In this document: piece by piece, positions 1 through 10,026 of the stretch
Layout: the number at the start of each line of letters is the position of its first letter
How positions within the stretch are numbered: the first letter of the stretch is position 1
Assembly: GCA_030262715.1 (NCBI GenBank)
Contig: JAJSZR010000005.1
Span: 1-39,016 of the forward strand
DNA from: Deltaproteobacteria bacterium
GTDB taxonomy: Bacteria; Desulfobacterota; Dissulfuribacteria; Dissulfuribacterales; UBA3076
Length of the DNA: 39,016 bases
Reading direction: 5' to 3'
Position numbers and translations under genes: made by a program
Notes under the pieces: generated by a model
The model's input: the letters and a program-made list of their open reading frames with translations, nothing else
Told to the model about the DNA's origin: nothing
Databases searched by the model: none

Positions 1-661
1 CTACGCAGCGACGACTTGACTTATAAAGGTAAGTGAATTACTTAGAAGTATTTGCCATTTTCCGGGATTCCAAGTTTGAGCTCTCTTCTTCCGCTATCAT
101 ATTTTGAGTTTCATTTCTCTCGAATTCTCTTTTTGGGTTTTGCTAACTCCGCTTGTGGCCGGTACTAGGACCGATCCTGAGTTGTTGAATTTGAATGATG
201 ACCAATTTCTAGCCAAAGGAGTGGTAGATGATAGAGGAATCGTAAAGGTAGCGGATAACATCCCTATCACGGTCATCTAAAAGATTGGCTGCCGCTCAAT
301 TCAGGTAAACCGCAGACAACGGATATCAACAATATCTTGGATGAGAAAAATGAGCTGTTTTAGGATACTTTTATTGATATTTCCTATTGCTACAATACCC
401 AGTTGGATCCTGTCATATCAAGGGGTTGAGCAATTATTTATGCCATACTTTCTCATTTTTCAAAAGAAATTCTTCATTAAACAAAATATGCGCGCGAAGC
501 GTGGTGAATATATAACATCTTGAATCAACAGGTAATAATTAAAAGCTGTCCCGAGTCTATCGGCGCAAGAAAGTTCTTGGCAAGTGCCCTTAGTGTTGAC
601 AAAGTAATGCATAATATGGGATTATCTGTTTCAACGTGCAATACTTTATCAAGGGGTTATT

Positions 662-1318
662 ATGGCAGCCGCTTCCAGGATCAACGAACAACTCACTGCC
701 CTCTTTACAAGGCAACCATGCTGGATGATCGAACCACTGGCAGCCGAACTGAAATATTCCATTCCATCGGTTCGCCGATTCCTTACGGCAGTGGGATATT
801 ACAGCAGCTTCACTCACAACGGAAAGTGGTATACACTCTGCTCGATTCCCAGCTTCAATCGGGACGGACTCTGGTTCCACCACGAGATAGGCTTTTCCCG
901 TGCAGGCAGTTTAACCAAAACGTTGATCGCCCTTACTGCAAACAGCCCTGCGGGAGTAACTGCCGAACAATTAGGCGAAAAACTCCACTGCCGGTGTCAT
1001 ACAGTGCTGGTTCAGTTGCACAGGAGGAAAAAACTGCAGCGCCAGAAGACAGGACGCTCATTTATCTATCTCGCTGCCGATCCTCGTACTGCAGCCAGGC
1101 AACGCCAGGCTATATCCGTGCAAAGTGCACAGATACAACAATTACCAGCAGAAATTGCGGTCCTGGTTCTGGTGGAATTTATCCGCAATCCCAAAGCCGG
1201 TTTTGCGCAGTTAGCCAAAACGATCAAACGCAGCAGGAAAGTCACTGTCGAGGTCGCACAAATAGAACGACTTTTCCAGCAGTATGCTTTAAAAAAAACG
1301 ATGTTAACTACGGGCTAG
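662..1318 (+). CDS. Transposase upstream ORF (winged-helix/HTH-like DNA-binding part); likely the 0-frame part of a frameshifted transposase
   Basis: 218 aa ORF, frame 2, preceded by aagggg. It ends at TAG 1316-1318 just after an A8 run (1291-1298). The downstream frame 1 is open and continues as a DDE-like transposase. Confidence 0.75.
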   Translation: MAAASRINEQLTALFTRQPCWMIEPLAAELKYSIPSVRRFLTAVGYYSSFTHNGKWYTLCSIPSFNRDGLWFHHEIGFSRAGSLTKTLIALTANSPAGVTAEQLGEKLHCRCHTVLVQLHRRKKLQRQKTGRSFIYLAADPRTAARQRQAISVQSAQIQQLPAEIAVLVLVEFIRNPKAGFAQLAKTIKRSRKVTVEVAQIERLFQQYALKKTMLTTG

Positions 1319-3138
1319 CCTCCTGGCGGGCATTAAATTCCTGTCTGCAGCAGTTAGCACAGGAGACCTTGCCGGCCGCCCTGTTTCCCAGGCCACCGGT
1401 TGTTCGATTTGTATCTGAAAGGACAGTGTGTCATTGTGGAGATCAGCTTGTTGTACAGAAAACACGTCGTAAAGCAGTCCTGAGCATGACAGGTCCGTTT
1501 GTTGCTCATGAGACGTTATTGCACTGTCCGTCCTGCTCCCGTATTTTCGGCTCTGACGCCTTGCTGCAACTGGTTCCGAAGTGGTGTAACGTCGGATACG
1601 ATGTTCTGGTCTACGTAGGGCGGGCCCTGTTTCAGCGGTACCGCACCATCCAGGAGGTCAGCACTGAATTATATTTACGCAATGTGCAGATCAGTGACTC
1701 TGAAATCAGTTACCTGGGATATAAGTTTATCTCCTGTCTTGCTGCCTGTCATCAGCAGGCAACACCGAAAATTCGTCAATCAATGGGGCTCTCCGGCGGA
1801 TATGTCCTCCATCTGGATGCAACCCACGATGGGAATGCACCTGCACTGATGACGGGCATGGACAGTCTGAGTGAAATTGTCCTGGGTAACGTGAAAGTTC
1901 CAAGTGAGCATGCAGAACATATTGTACCTTTTCTGCAAAAACTACAAAAAGACTTTGGCACTCCACAGGCTTGTGTTCATGACATGGGTAAAGGCATCTG
2001 CAAGGCAGTGTCCGAAGTATTTCCCGGAATACCTGATTTTATCTGCCATTTTCATTTTCTGCGTGACATAGGCAAAGACTTCCTTGAACCAGCCTACAGC
2101 TCTTTGCACTCGTGCCTGCGTAAACACAAAACAAGCCCCCGGCTCTATGCCCTGGCACGGGAAATAAAGCAACGGTTGAGCGGACAGGATTCTGACCCTG
2201 AATTACTGGCAAAAGCTTTTCTCTCCGGTGAACTTCCTGAAAATACAGACCTGTTGCCATTGGCTTCTGCGTATTCCATGACACTGTGGATGTTGCAGGG
2301 CAAGCACAGCGGGGACGGTTATGGTTTTCCTTTTGACCGTCCGTTACTGGTCTTTGCTGAAAGGCTTCTGGAGGGGCAACAACATTTACCGGAGCTATTG
2401 GCTTGTTGCCATGATACTGATAAAACCGGAAAACAATCCGTTATCAAGCTGGCCCGGATTGTTTCAGACATAATAAATGACACCCGGTTTCAGCAAGAAG
2501 TTCAAGAACTGCGCTGGCGCTGTCAGGTTTTCGACAGTCTGCGCAAAGCTATGCGCATTGCTCTGCCAGACGGAAGAAATGGGTTGAATGATGACGGTAC
2601 AGACGAGGCCATATCCACCATTTGTGCCAGCGTTCAACGATTTCGCAGTAAACTCGATAACAATGCAAAATGGTCTGCTGACAAGCTATGCCGCAAAATG
2701 GCAAAGCAGATTGACAAGTGGAGTGAAAAGCTTTTCGCTGATCCTATTGAGGTAGATACTCCGCGAGGGACAGTCATTATCTATCCACAGCGAACCAACA
2801 ATATCCTGGAGCAATTTTTCCGTGGAATACGTCGAGGGCAGCGGCGAAAAACAGGAAATAATTCCATACGACGAATGTTGCAGACAATGCTTGCAGATAC
2901 TCCTCTGGTTAAGAATCTGGACAATGATGAGTATATGAAGATACTCCTTGATGGGAAGGCCAACCTTGAGGAATTATTTGCTGATTTGGAGCTGACTGCC
3001 ACCGCACGTTCTGCAGACCCGCCAGTCGGGGTCGATCGTTTACTTCCAGGATTTCGGAGACTGATAACGCAGCAAACCCTGCCCATGCAGGTGGCTCAAT
3101 TATTGTCCAAGAATGAAATTATGGCAGAATCCAACTGA
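1288..3138 (+). CDS. Transposase catalytic portion (zinc-ribbon plus DDE-type RNase H fold), reached by -1 frameshift from the 662 ORF
   Basis: Frame 1 part of the 872 aa ORF. Contains CHCG...CPSC, LDATHDG, VHDMGKG and TNNILEQFFRGIRRGQRRKTG (putative D, D, E positions). The part before ~1288 is out-of-frame translation of the 662 ORF. Confidence 0.75.
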   Translation, partial: FKKNDVNYGLASWRALNSCLQQLAQETLPAALFPRPPVVRFVSERTVCHCGDQLVVQKTRRKAVLSMTGPFVAHETLLHCPSCSRIFGSDALLQLVPKWCNVGYDVLVYVGRALFQRYRTIQEVSTELYLRNVQISDSEISYLGYKFISCLAACHQQATPKIRQSMGLSGGYVLHLDATHDGNAPALMTGMDSLSEIVLGNVKVPSEHAEHIVPFLQKLQKDFGTPQACVHDMGKGICKAVSEVFPGIPDFICHFHFLRDIGKDFLEPAYSSLHSCLRKHKTSPRLYALAREIKQRLSGQDSDPELLAKAFLSGELPENTDLLPLASAYSMTLWMLQGKHSGDGYGFPFDRPLLVFAERLLEGQQHLPELLACCHDTDKTGKQSVIKLARIVSDIINDTRFQQEVQELRWRCQVFDSLRKAMRIALPDGRNGLNDDGTDEAISTICASVQRFRSKLDNNAKWSADKLCRKMAKQIDKWSEKLFADPIEVDTPRGTVIIYPQRTNNILEQFFRGIRRGQRRKTGNNSIRRMLQTMLADTPLVKNLDNDEYMKILLDGKANLEELFADLELTATARSADPPVGVDRLLPGFRRLITQQTLPMQVAQLLSKNEIMAESN

Positions 3139-3439
3139 GTTTTGGATTCATAGGATATTTCAATTTGTTGAGCAGGATAGACACCAAAGCTTGAGCTGAA
3201 AAACGTAAACTCGTATGTTCATTCAGAAACGGCCCATAACTCACAAACAGCCTACTCGGTGCTCATTGCCCGTATCTTATATGAAATATCCAGTAACCAT
3301 AATTTGGTAAAAACAAGAATTTTAGGCTAAACGATTTACAGGACAGACTCAATAGTCGAGACATTTGTCCTCGTGCGATAATGGCCCAAATCAATTCAAT
3401 GATGATTAACCAAAAAACAATCAAAAAGAGAGGATTCCC

Positions 3440-4918
3440 TTGCCTAAACCCTCATCTAGTTTTGCCGGAAATGTCTTAAAGCTCGTTACCGGAAGCGTCT
3501 TTGCTCAGGGCCTGGGAATACTCGTGGCTCCGATAGTGACCCGGCTTTTTGCTCCGGAGGCCTTTGGCGTTGCGGCTCTTTTTGCATCTATTACAGGTAT
3601 TATAGGCGTTCTGGCATGCTTCCGTTACGAACTTGCCATCATGCTTCCAAAAACAGATGAAGAGGCGGCAAATCTCCTTGGACTCAGCCTCTTCTTTGTT
3701 TTAATCATCATAGGTATAAGCGCTTTGATTATCTTTTTTACAGGAGATGTAATTGTAAACCTGCTCAATTCACCAGAGCTTAAAAAATATCTCTGGCTGA
3801 TACCGATATCTGTATTTGTCAGCGGCATATTTCTGGCCCTGAATTACTGGAACTCTCGCACCAAACACTTTGGCCGTCTTTCAATTGCAAGAGTTGTTTC
3901 GTCTGTTGCCACTCAGGCAACAAAATTGGGAGCTGGCTTTGCCGGATTTGTCAGCGGTGGGGTGCTGATCGGAACAGGCATCCTGGGTCAAATTGTTTCC
4001 ACATTAGTCTTAGGTGGTCAAATATGGCGGGATGATCGTAGGTTGTTTAAGGCGAGCATTCGATGGGAAAAGATGATCGCAGGGCTGAAACGGCACAAAA
4101 AATTTCCCATTTACAATACATGGTCAGCACTCTTGAATACCGCATCACAGCAATTACCGACTATCATGCTGGCTTTTTATTTTTCACCGAAGATAGTGGG
4201 CTTTTATGCTCTCGGGAAAACAGTTTTGAGTATGCCAATGAGTCTGGTGGGTGGAGCAGTTGCGCAGGTTTTTTTCCAAAAGGCATCAGAGGCGTATAAT
4301 CGCACCGGGAACTTATCAGAAGTGGTGGAGGGAGTTTTTAAACGATTAGTTTCTATGGGTATTTTCCCCATTTTGCTACTCACGGTTATAGGCGAAGACC
4401 TTTTTGTTGTGGTTTTTGGGCAACGATGGGCTGAAGCCGGTGTGTACATGCAAATTCTTGGTCTGTGGATTTTTTTTCAGTTTATATCTTCTCCAATCAG
4501 TACTTTGTTTGCCGTACTTGAGAAGCAACATTATGGATTACTTTTTAATACTGTATTATTTGTTACTCGGGCTGCATCACTCATCATCGGCGGCATGACC
4601 GGCGATGTAAGGTTTACTCTGTTTTTGTTTGCGAGTACAGGAGTTGCGTGTTACGGGTTTCTTTGTTTTTGGCTTATTTCAAAAGCAGGGTTACCTGTTA
4701 TGTGGGCTCAATATTGCATTGGTAAATATAGCCTATACAGTAGTCCATTGCTTATTGTCATAGCCTTAGCTAAATGGTCATTAGGAGTGCAAAAAATGGA
4801 AGTATTGCTATTAGGTCTATGCTGTTTAGGCGTGTATTATTTTCTGGTGATGAGGCAGGATAAAGAACTTAGAAAGCCGGTACATAGCTTATTTCAACGG
4901 GTTGGTTTTATTAAGTGA
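3440..4918 (+). CDS. Polysaccharide/O-antigen flippase-like membrane protein (Wzx/MATE-like)
   Basis: 492 aa, many hydrophobic segments. N-terminus FAGNVLKLVTGSVFAQGLGILVAPIVTRLFAPEAFGVAALFASI is typical of lipopolysaccharide flippases. TTG start. Confidence 0.85.
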   Translation: MPKPSSSFAGNVLKLVTGSVFAQGLGILVAPIVTRLFAPEAFGVAALFASITGIIGVLACFRYELAIMLPKTDEEAANLLGLSLFFVLIIIGISALIIFFTGDVIVNLLNSPELKKYLWLIPISVFVSGIFLALNYWNSRTKHFGRLSIARVVSSVATQATKLGAGFAGFVSGGVLIGTGILGQIVSTLVLGGQIWRDDRRLFKASIRWEKMIAGLKRHKKFPIYNTWSALLNTASQQLPTIMLAFYFSPKIVGFYALGKTVLSMPMSLVGGAVAQVFFQKASEAYNRTGNLSEVVEGVFKRLVSMGIFPILLLTVIGEDLFVVVFGQRWAEAGVYMQILGLWIFFQFISSPISTLFAVLEKQHYGLLFNTVLFVTRAASLIIGGMTGDVRFTLFLFASTGVACYGFLCFWLISKAGLPVMWAQYCIGKYSLYSSPLLIVIALAKWSLGVQKMEVLLLGLCCLGVYYFLVMRQDKELRKPVHSLFQRVGFIK

Positions 4919-5119
4919 ATTGTGTTGTGTTGATTTCAAGATGAATTGGGAGGTGGATTAAGATAATGATCGAAAAGTTGTCCGAGCTGGAGACTTGGAG
5001 CGATATTCAGGCTGAGAGTCTTTTTAAGCCTTCCCGAAATGGCGATCGACACACATAGAAGATAACATAGGAGTCCGGACTAAATTAGCTGTGGCTCAGA
5101 GTGCACAAATAGCATCATA

Positions 5120-5698
5120 ATGTTTCGCGAAATAATATCTCTCGAACGTTTGCTCCGTATTGCTCTCGACAAAGCTCTATATGTGCTGCTGAAGCCATTC
5201 GGCCCCGCATTCTCAGACCGCAAGTTTCCCGCAAGACTTTTACTGAAGCAAGTGATTGTGCAAAAGGTTCTTCGAATCAATGGTCACGTACCCTGGCCGG
5301 TGCACTGGTCTTCTCAAGTCAAATGTCCAAAAAATATTCAACGCGGTACGCGTTGCCCTGGTCTTGCAATGTGTTGTTATATAGACGGGCGCAATGGAAT
5401 AATCATTGGGAAAAACGTCTGGATAGGACCAAAAGTTAGCATTATAAGCATGAACCATGATCCGAGTTATTATGACCAATATCTTACGGCTGAGCCGATA
5501 AAGATAGGCGACAATTGCTGGCTCGGAACCGGCGTAATAGTGCTTCCCGGAGTGCGTCTTGGGAATCATGTAGTCTGCGCTGCGGGGGCTGTCATTACTA
5601 GAAGTTTCCAGGAAGACAACATATTGCTGGCAGGGATTCCGGCAAAAATTGTGAAGAGATTGCAAACCTACAGCAGGGAGTATCCTGTCAAAGATTAG
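5120..5698 (+). CDS. Left-handed beta-helix (hexapeptide repeat) acyltransferase
   Basis: IIIGKNVWIGPKVSIISMNHD...IKIGDNCWLGTGVIVLPGVRLGNHVVCAAGAVIT...AGIPAKIVKR. Confidence 0.9.
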   Translation: MFREIISLERLLRIALDKALYVLLKPFGPAFSDRKFPARLLLKQVIVQKVLRINGHVPWPVHWSSQVKCPKNIQRGTRCPGLAMCCYIDGRNGIIIGKNVWIGPKVSIISMNHDPSYYDQYLTAEPIKIGDNCWLGTGVIVLPGVRLGNHVVCAAGAVITRSFQEDNILLAGIPAKIVKRLQTYSREYPVKD

Positions 5699-5794
5699 AA
5701 CGGTCTAGTGACTGTCCACGACCTCTTTTGATTAAAGAATATGTCCAAAAATTACTCATGGTGTCCATTCTCGTTGAACACAGAATCACCTTAA

Positions 5795-6769
5795 ATGCAT
5801 AAGTATCTCAAACCCAAAAATTATCTGCGATATTTTAAGAATAGGTCCATACAATTAGCGTCAACTGCTCTACAACCTGTGGAAAAGTATCTTGCTAAAA
5901 AATATGGTGAACAAGGCATTAGGAAGTACCCACCTGTTTTTATTATAGGTGCACCGCGTTGCGGGTCTACACTTCTCTATAAAATCATGACAGAACGATA
6001 TAGATTTTCATTTTTCAGTAATTTTACAGCAAAGTTTTATAAAGTGCCAATTTGCGGAACATGGTTACAAGGAAAGCTGGGAATTAAGTCAGAAAGAGGA
6101 AACTATGAGTTCAAATATGGTAATTCTTTCGGCCTTGGTGCCCCGAATGAATGTGGCGAGTTTTGGTATCAGTGGTTTCCTAAAGGCCTACATGTATATA
6201 TAGGCCCAAATCTAATCGACAGAGGAATTGTTGAGCAGCTTCGTTGGGAGATAGGTGGGGTGTCTCACGTGAGCGGGAATCCCATGATTTTTAAGAACCT
6301 TTATAATTCAATGCGGATAGCCCCGATTGTTGAGGCTATCCCTGAATGCATTTTTATTGTTTGTAGAAGAAATTATGTAGAAAATGCTCTTTCTATCCTG
6401 AAAGGTCGAATAAATAACTTAAAACATAAAGGCAAATGGTGGTCTCTGCCTCCGAAAGAGGTCGATGAATTATTGAATAAAGATTATGCCGATCAGGTAG
6501 CAGGGCAAGTGTATTATATCTATAAACAGATAGACGAAGATAAGAAACGATTTGGTGAAGATAGGTTTTTGGAAGTCAGCTATGAGGATTTCTGTAGCGA
6601 TGTCCATGTTACGCTTAATGTAATCGAGAATTTCCTGAGTCAAGATGGGCGCAAGCTTGAGAGTCGATGGGATGTTCCCAGCTCTTTCAAATCTATGCAT
6701 GTAGATGGGATAGATCCTGATAATAGGGAGAAAGTAACGTCTGCTGTGCATTCGTTTTTTAACAAATGA
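5795..6769 (+). CDS. Sulfotransferase family protein
   Basis: FIIGAPRCGSTLLYKIM matches a PAPS 5'-phosphosulfate loop; FIVCRRNYVENALSIL fits the 3'-phosphate binding region. Confidence 0.8.
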   Translation: MHKYLKPKNYLRYFKNRSIQLASTALQPVEKYLAKKYGEQGIRKYPPVFIIGAPRCGSTLLYKIMTERYRFSFFSNFTAKFYKVPICGTWLQGKLGIKSERGNYEFKYGNSFGLGAPNECGEFWYQWFPKGLHVYIGPNLIDRGIVEQLRWEIGGVSHVSGNPMIFKNLYNSMRIAPIVEAIPECIFIVCRRNYVENALSILKGRINNLKHKGKWWSLPPKEVDELLNKDYADQVAGQVYYIYKQIDEDKKRFGEDRFLEVSYEDFCSDVHVTLNVIENFLSQDGRKLESRWDVPSSFKSMHVDGIDPDNREKVTSAVHSFFNK

Positions 6770-6789
6770 AGTAATTGTAATCCAATTTT

Positions 6790-7713
6790 ATGGACAATTC
6801 GCTATTCCAACAACCGTGGTGGCTGGATGCGGTGGCTCCGAATCAATGGAATGAGGTCACGGTTGAAAGAGGCGGTGAAGTCGTTGCCAGGCTACCGTAT
6901 GTCATCAAGAAACGGAAGGGCCTTACTATTCTTTCAATGCCCCAGTTAACCCAGACATTAGGTCCCTGGCTCCGACCGTCCAAGGCTAAATACGCCAAGC
7001 AGCTTTTCGAGCAAAAGGATTTGATGACTGAATTGATCCAGAAGCTTCCCCCTTTTGACTATTTTTCCCACAATTTCCATTACTCCATAACTAATTGGCT
7101 GCCTTTTTACTGGCAGGGTTTTGAAGAAACAACCCGGTATACCTATGTTCTTGAAAATCTGAGCGATTACCAAAAGATGTGGGATGGCATGCTTCCTAAT
7201 ATACGAAGAGAAATCAAGAAAGCCCAAAATCGTTTTGGTCTGGAAATCCGCACTGACTTGGGAGTGGATGTCTTTCTGGATATGAATGAACTGACCTTTA
7301 CTAGACAAGGTGTGAAGCTTCCTTACAGCCGAGATTTTGTGCGCAGGCTTAATCATGCTTGCGAAACTCACAATGCTCGCAGAGTTTTTTTTGCCCAAGA
7401 CAAAGACAGTAGAATTCATGCTGCTGTGTACACTGTATGGGATGAAGATTCTGCATATTACCTTATGGGCGGTAGTGATCCGGATTTACGCAACAGCGGG
7501 GCAAACAGCTTATGTATGTGGGAAGCTATTAAGTTTGCTTCAACAGTCACTAAAAAATTTGATTTTGAAGGTTCCATGATCGAACCGGTGGAGCGTTTTT
7601 TCCGTGCCTTTGGAGCCAAACAGATGCCGTATTTCCAAGTGACGCGCATGAGCCGCCGCATGAAGTTTCTCATGGCTGGCCGCGACATGGCAAAAGCAGT
7701 ATTTAGAAGATAA
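6790..7713 (+). CDS. FemAB/GNAT-like acyltransferase (BioF2-like)
   Basis: 307 aa: FQQPWWLDAVAPNQW...LPNIRREIKKAQNRFGLEI...AAVYTVWDEDSAYYLMGGSDP...FDFEGSMIEPVERFFRAFGA. Confidence 0.8.
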   Translation: MDNSLFQQPWWLDAVAPNQWNEVTVERGGEVVARLPYVIKKRKGLTILSMPQLTQTLGPWLRPSKAKYAKQLFEQKDLMTELIQKLPPFDYFSHNFHYSITNWLPFYWQGFEETTRYTYVLENLSDYQKMWDGMLPNIRREIKKAQNRFGLEIRTDLGVDVFLDMNELTFTRQGVKLPYSRDFVRRLNHACETHNARRVFFAQDKDSRIHAAVYTVWDEDSAYYLMGGSDPDLRNSGANSLCMWEAIKFASTVTKKFDFEGSMIEPVERFFRAFGAKQMPYFQVTRMSRRMKFLMAGRDMAKAVFRR

Positions 7714-9116
7714 TGTCACTTCACATCCAGATGCCGCAAGGCAGAGAATCGGAACGTAGGTATATTCTCTCGGTAATTCTGGGCGCTTTCCTGGGAATCG
7801 AATTTACAGCCGAGATCTCCGACCGAACTGACTGGAGATTATCGGCCGATGATGATCGTGAAATGATCATTTCTGATGAATTCCTTTCCTTACCGCAAAA
7901 GGAGTGGCTTAGGCCTGAATCTCTCCCAAAGCAGCCTCTTGAAACGCTGAATATTGAAAGCACGGATATCGATGCCACCGTCGTGACGCCTCAAATCCCT
8001 GTAATTTTTGGCAAGAAATCAACACGGCATTCTTTCATTTCAGTTTCAGAATGCCGGATAGAACTTGGAATTGATATTTTCGGCTCATGTTTCTTCATGC
8101 TGACACGCTACGAAGAGGCAGTTAAGGGTGATCGAGACCAGCACGACCGTTTTCCCGCTTCTGCCTCTCTTGCCTATCAAGAAAATTTTCTGGATCGGCC
8201 TATTGTGAATGAATATCTTGAAATATTGTGGGCCTGTCTGAAACGGCTCTGGCCTGGTTTGAAACGGAAAAGGAGGGAATTTCGCCTCTTATATAGCTGC
8301 GACGTAGATAAGCCTTACAAAATCCCTTGGCTTCGCTACAGTGAGCTATGCAGGCATTTTGCCGCAGAGATTTTCAAGGCTACCTCGCCGACGGGATTTT
8401 GTCGCTTACTATTATCTAGCATTCAAGCCAAGCGTGGTGATGTGACAAATGACCCTTTCAATACCTTTAATGCGCTCATGACCATTCTCGAAAGTAACGG
8501 ATATGTTGGCACATTTTACTTCTTTGCAGACCGTACAGACAGTAATCTTGATGGTCGTTACAGATTAGAAGATCCTCTCATTACCAATCTTTTGCGTAAG
8601 ATATATAAACGAGGTCACGAGATAGGCCTGCACACCACTTACCATTCTTACAGAAGTGTTACACAAACCAAAAAAGAATTTGAGCATCTAGAAAAATATT
8701 GCAAACAAGAGGACATCCGTCAGGTTCGATGGGGCAGCCGCCAGCATTTTTTGCGGTGGGAGACACCAACAACCTTACAGAACTTGGAAGATGCGGGACT
8801 GGATTATGATACCAGCTTAACATTTGCAGATATGGCTGGGTTCCGTTGCGGTACTTGCTATGAATACTCAACCTTTAATGTTCGAACGCGCAAAGCCCTT
8901 AGACTTCGAGAACGACCGCTAGTGATCATGGAGGGAACCGTTCTCGATGATTGTTACATGGGTATACCTGTTGAATCAGGGGAGGCGTTGGATGTCATGG
9001 CAGAATATAAGCGCATATGTCGCATGTTCTCCGGAGACTTTACGTTGTTGTGGCATAACAACAGATTAGCTGATCCGAAAGAACTAGAACTTTTTTCTGC
9101 ATTACTTTCTGCCTGA
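7713..9116 (+). CDS. Polysaccharide deacetylase-like protein (NodB-type fold)
   Basis: LLYSCDVDKPY...GTFYFFADRTD...RGHEIGLHTTYHSY...GMPVESGEALD-type C-terminus. ATG overlaps the upstream TAA by 1 nt. Confidence 0.75.
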   Translation: MSLHIQMPQGRESERRYILSVILGAFLGIEFTAEISDRTDWRLSADDDREMIISDEFLSLPQKEWLRPESLPKQPLETLNIESTDIDATVVTPQIPVIFGKKSTRHSFISVSECRIELGIDIFGSCFFMLTRYEEAVKGDRDQHDRFPASASLAYQENFLDRPIVNEYLEILWACLKRLWPGLKRKRREFRLLYSCDVDKPYKIPWLRYSELCRHFAAEIFKATSPTGFCRLLLSSIQAKRGDVTNDPFNTFNALMTILESNGYVGTFYFFADRTDSNLDGRYRLEDPLITNLLRKIYKRGHEIGLHTTYHSYRSVTQTKKEFEHLEKYCKQEDIRQVRWGSRQHFLRWETPTTLQNLEDAGLDYDTSLTFADMAGFRCGTCYEYSTFNVRTRKALRLRERPLVIMEGTVLDDCYMGIPVESGEALDVMAEYKRICRMFSGDFTLLWHNNRLADPKELELFSALLSA

Positions 9117-9149
9117 ATTCAGCCAGCGCCGTATAATTGAGGCTCTAAT

Positions 9150-9956
9150 ATGGGAAAGCGAAATCTGGATATCGCCTTAATGATTTTAAGAAATGACAGG
9201 CTTTCTGATTACAGGAGTCAACTTCAATTTGCTCTTTCACATGGATACAGATTGGGTAGCTTATCAGACTTTCTAACATTCAAATCGAAAGAACCTTATG
9301 TGATCCTCAGACACGATGTCGACGTGAGAGACCTCGGCGTAAAGCAAATGTTAGACGTGGAAAAAAAGTTAGGTATCGCATCCAGTTGGTATTTTCGCTG
9401 GAGTACAGCGAAAATCGACACAATTCGTGATATAAAGAATGCTGGAGGCGAGGTTGGATTACATTACGAGACATTAGCTGACGTCTGCCTCCGATATGGG
9501 ATTCAAAATAGAGAACAAATCACTCCTGATCTTATTGAAGAGACACGAAAAGAATTGATAGAGGAAATTATACAATTTCGCCAGAAATACCAAGTTTCAT
9601 GTAGGACGATTGCTTCACATGGTCATCCTATCAATAGAAAAATAAGAATGGCCAACAATGAAATTATTGATCAAAAATTATGTGAATCGGCAGGAATAAA
9701 TCTGGAAGCTTATGATCAAGCACTTCTTAAAAAAATAGACCGATATATTTCAGATACTACGCCAGTCTTAAACTTTGGCTGGGCCTATGGGATGTCACTT
9801 GTCGAGGCCATTAATTCAGGATATCAACTAATTTATTTCTTATCCCACCCAAATCATTGGTTTTTTCGTGCAAGAGAAAAGGCCCTGTTGATGATGAAGT
9901 GGATTAAAAGAGGTGTTCGTATCGAAGACAAGAAATTCAGAGCAACCTTCAGATAA
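9150..9956 (+). CDS. Polysaccharide deacetylase-like protein
   Basis: YVILRHDVDVRDLGVKQMLDVEKKLGIASSWYFRW...GGEVGLHYETLAD...IASHGHP. Confidence 0.75.
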   Translation: MGKRNLDIALMILRNDRLSDYRSQLQFALSHGYRLGSLSDFLTFKSKEPYVILRHDVDVRDLGVKQMLDVEKKLGIASSWYFRWSTAKIDTIRDIKNAGGEVGLHYETLADVCLRYGIQNREQITPDLIEETRKELIEEIIQFRQKYQVSCRTIASHGHPINRKIRMANNEIIDQKLCESAGINLEAYDQALLKKIDRYISDTTPVLNFGWAYGMSLVEAINSGYQLIYFLSHPNHWFFRAREKALLMMKWIKRGVRIEDKKFRATFR

Positions 9957-10026
9957 ACCCAAATAATGCACTTCATACCCGATAATGTCAAAAAACCGTT
10001 GACGCAACAAAAACGATCCAAAATTT

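Noticed and set aside
520-1287. First ~256 codons of the 872 aa ORF as genuine N-terminus of the transposase
   Set aside because: This stretch is the out-of-frame reading of the 662-1318 ORF, which has the more protein-like composition; the real product is best explained by a frameshift near 1291-1298.
400-3330. Terminal inverted repeats / target duplication of the transposase element
   Set aside because: A 12-bp direct match TATCAAGGGGTT (near 415 and 648) is present, but both copies are upstream of the gene. No convincing inverted termini were found by eye, so element ends are not called.
4966-5058. Short ORF MIEKLSELETWSDIQAESLFKPSRNGDRHT in the gap before the acyltransferase
   Set aside because: Only ~30 codons with no recognised family; may be a gene remnant but evidence is too weak to annotate.
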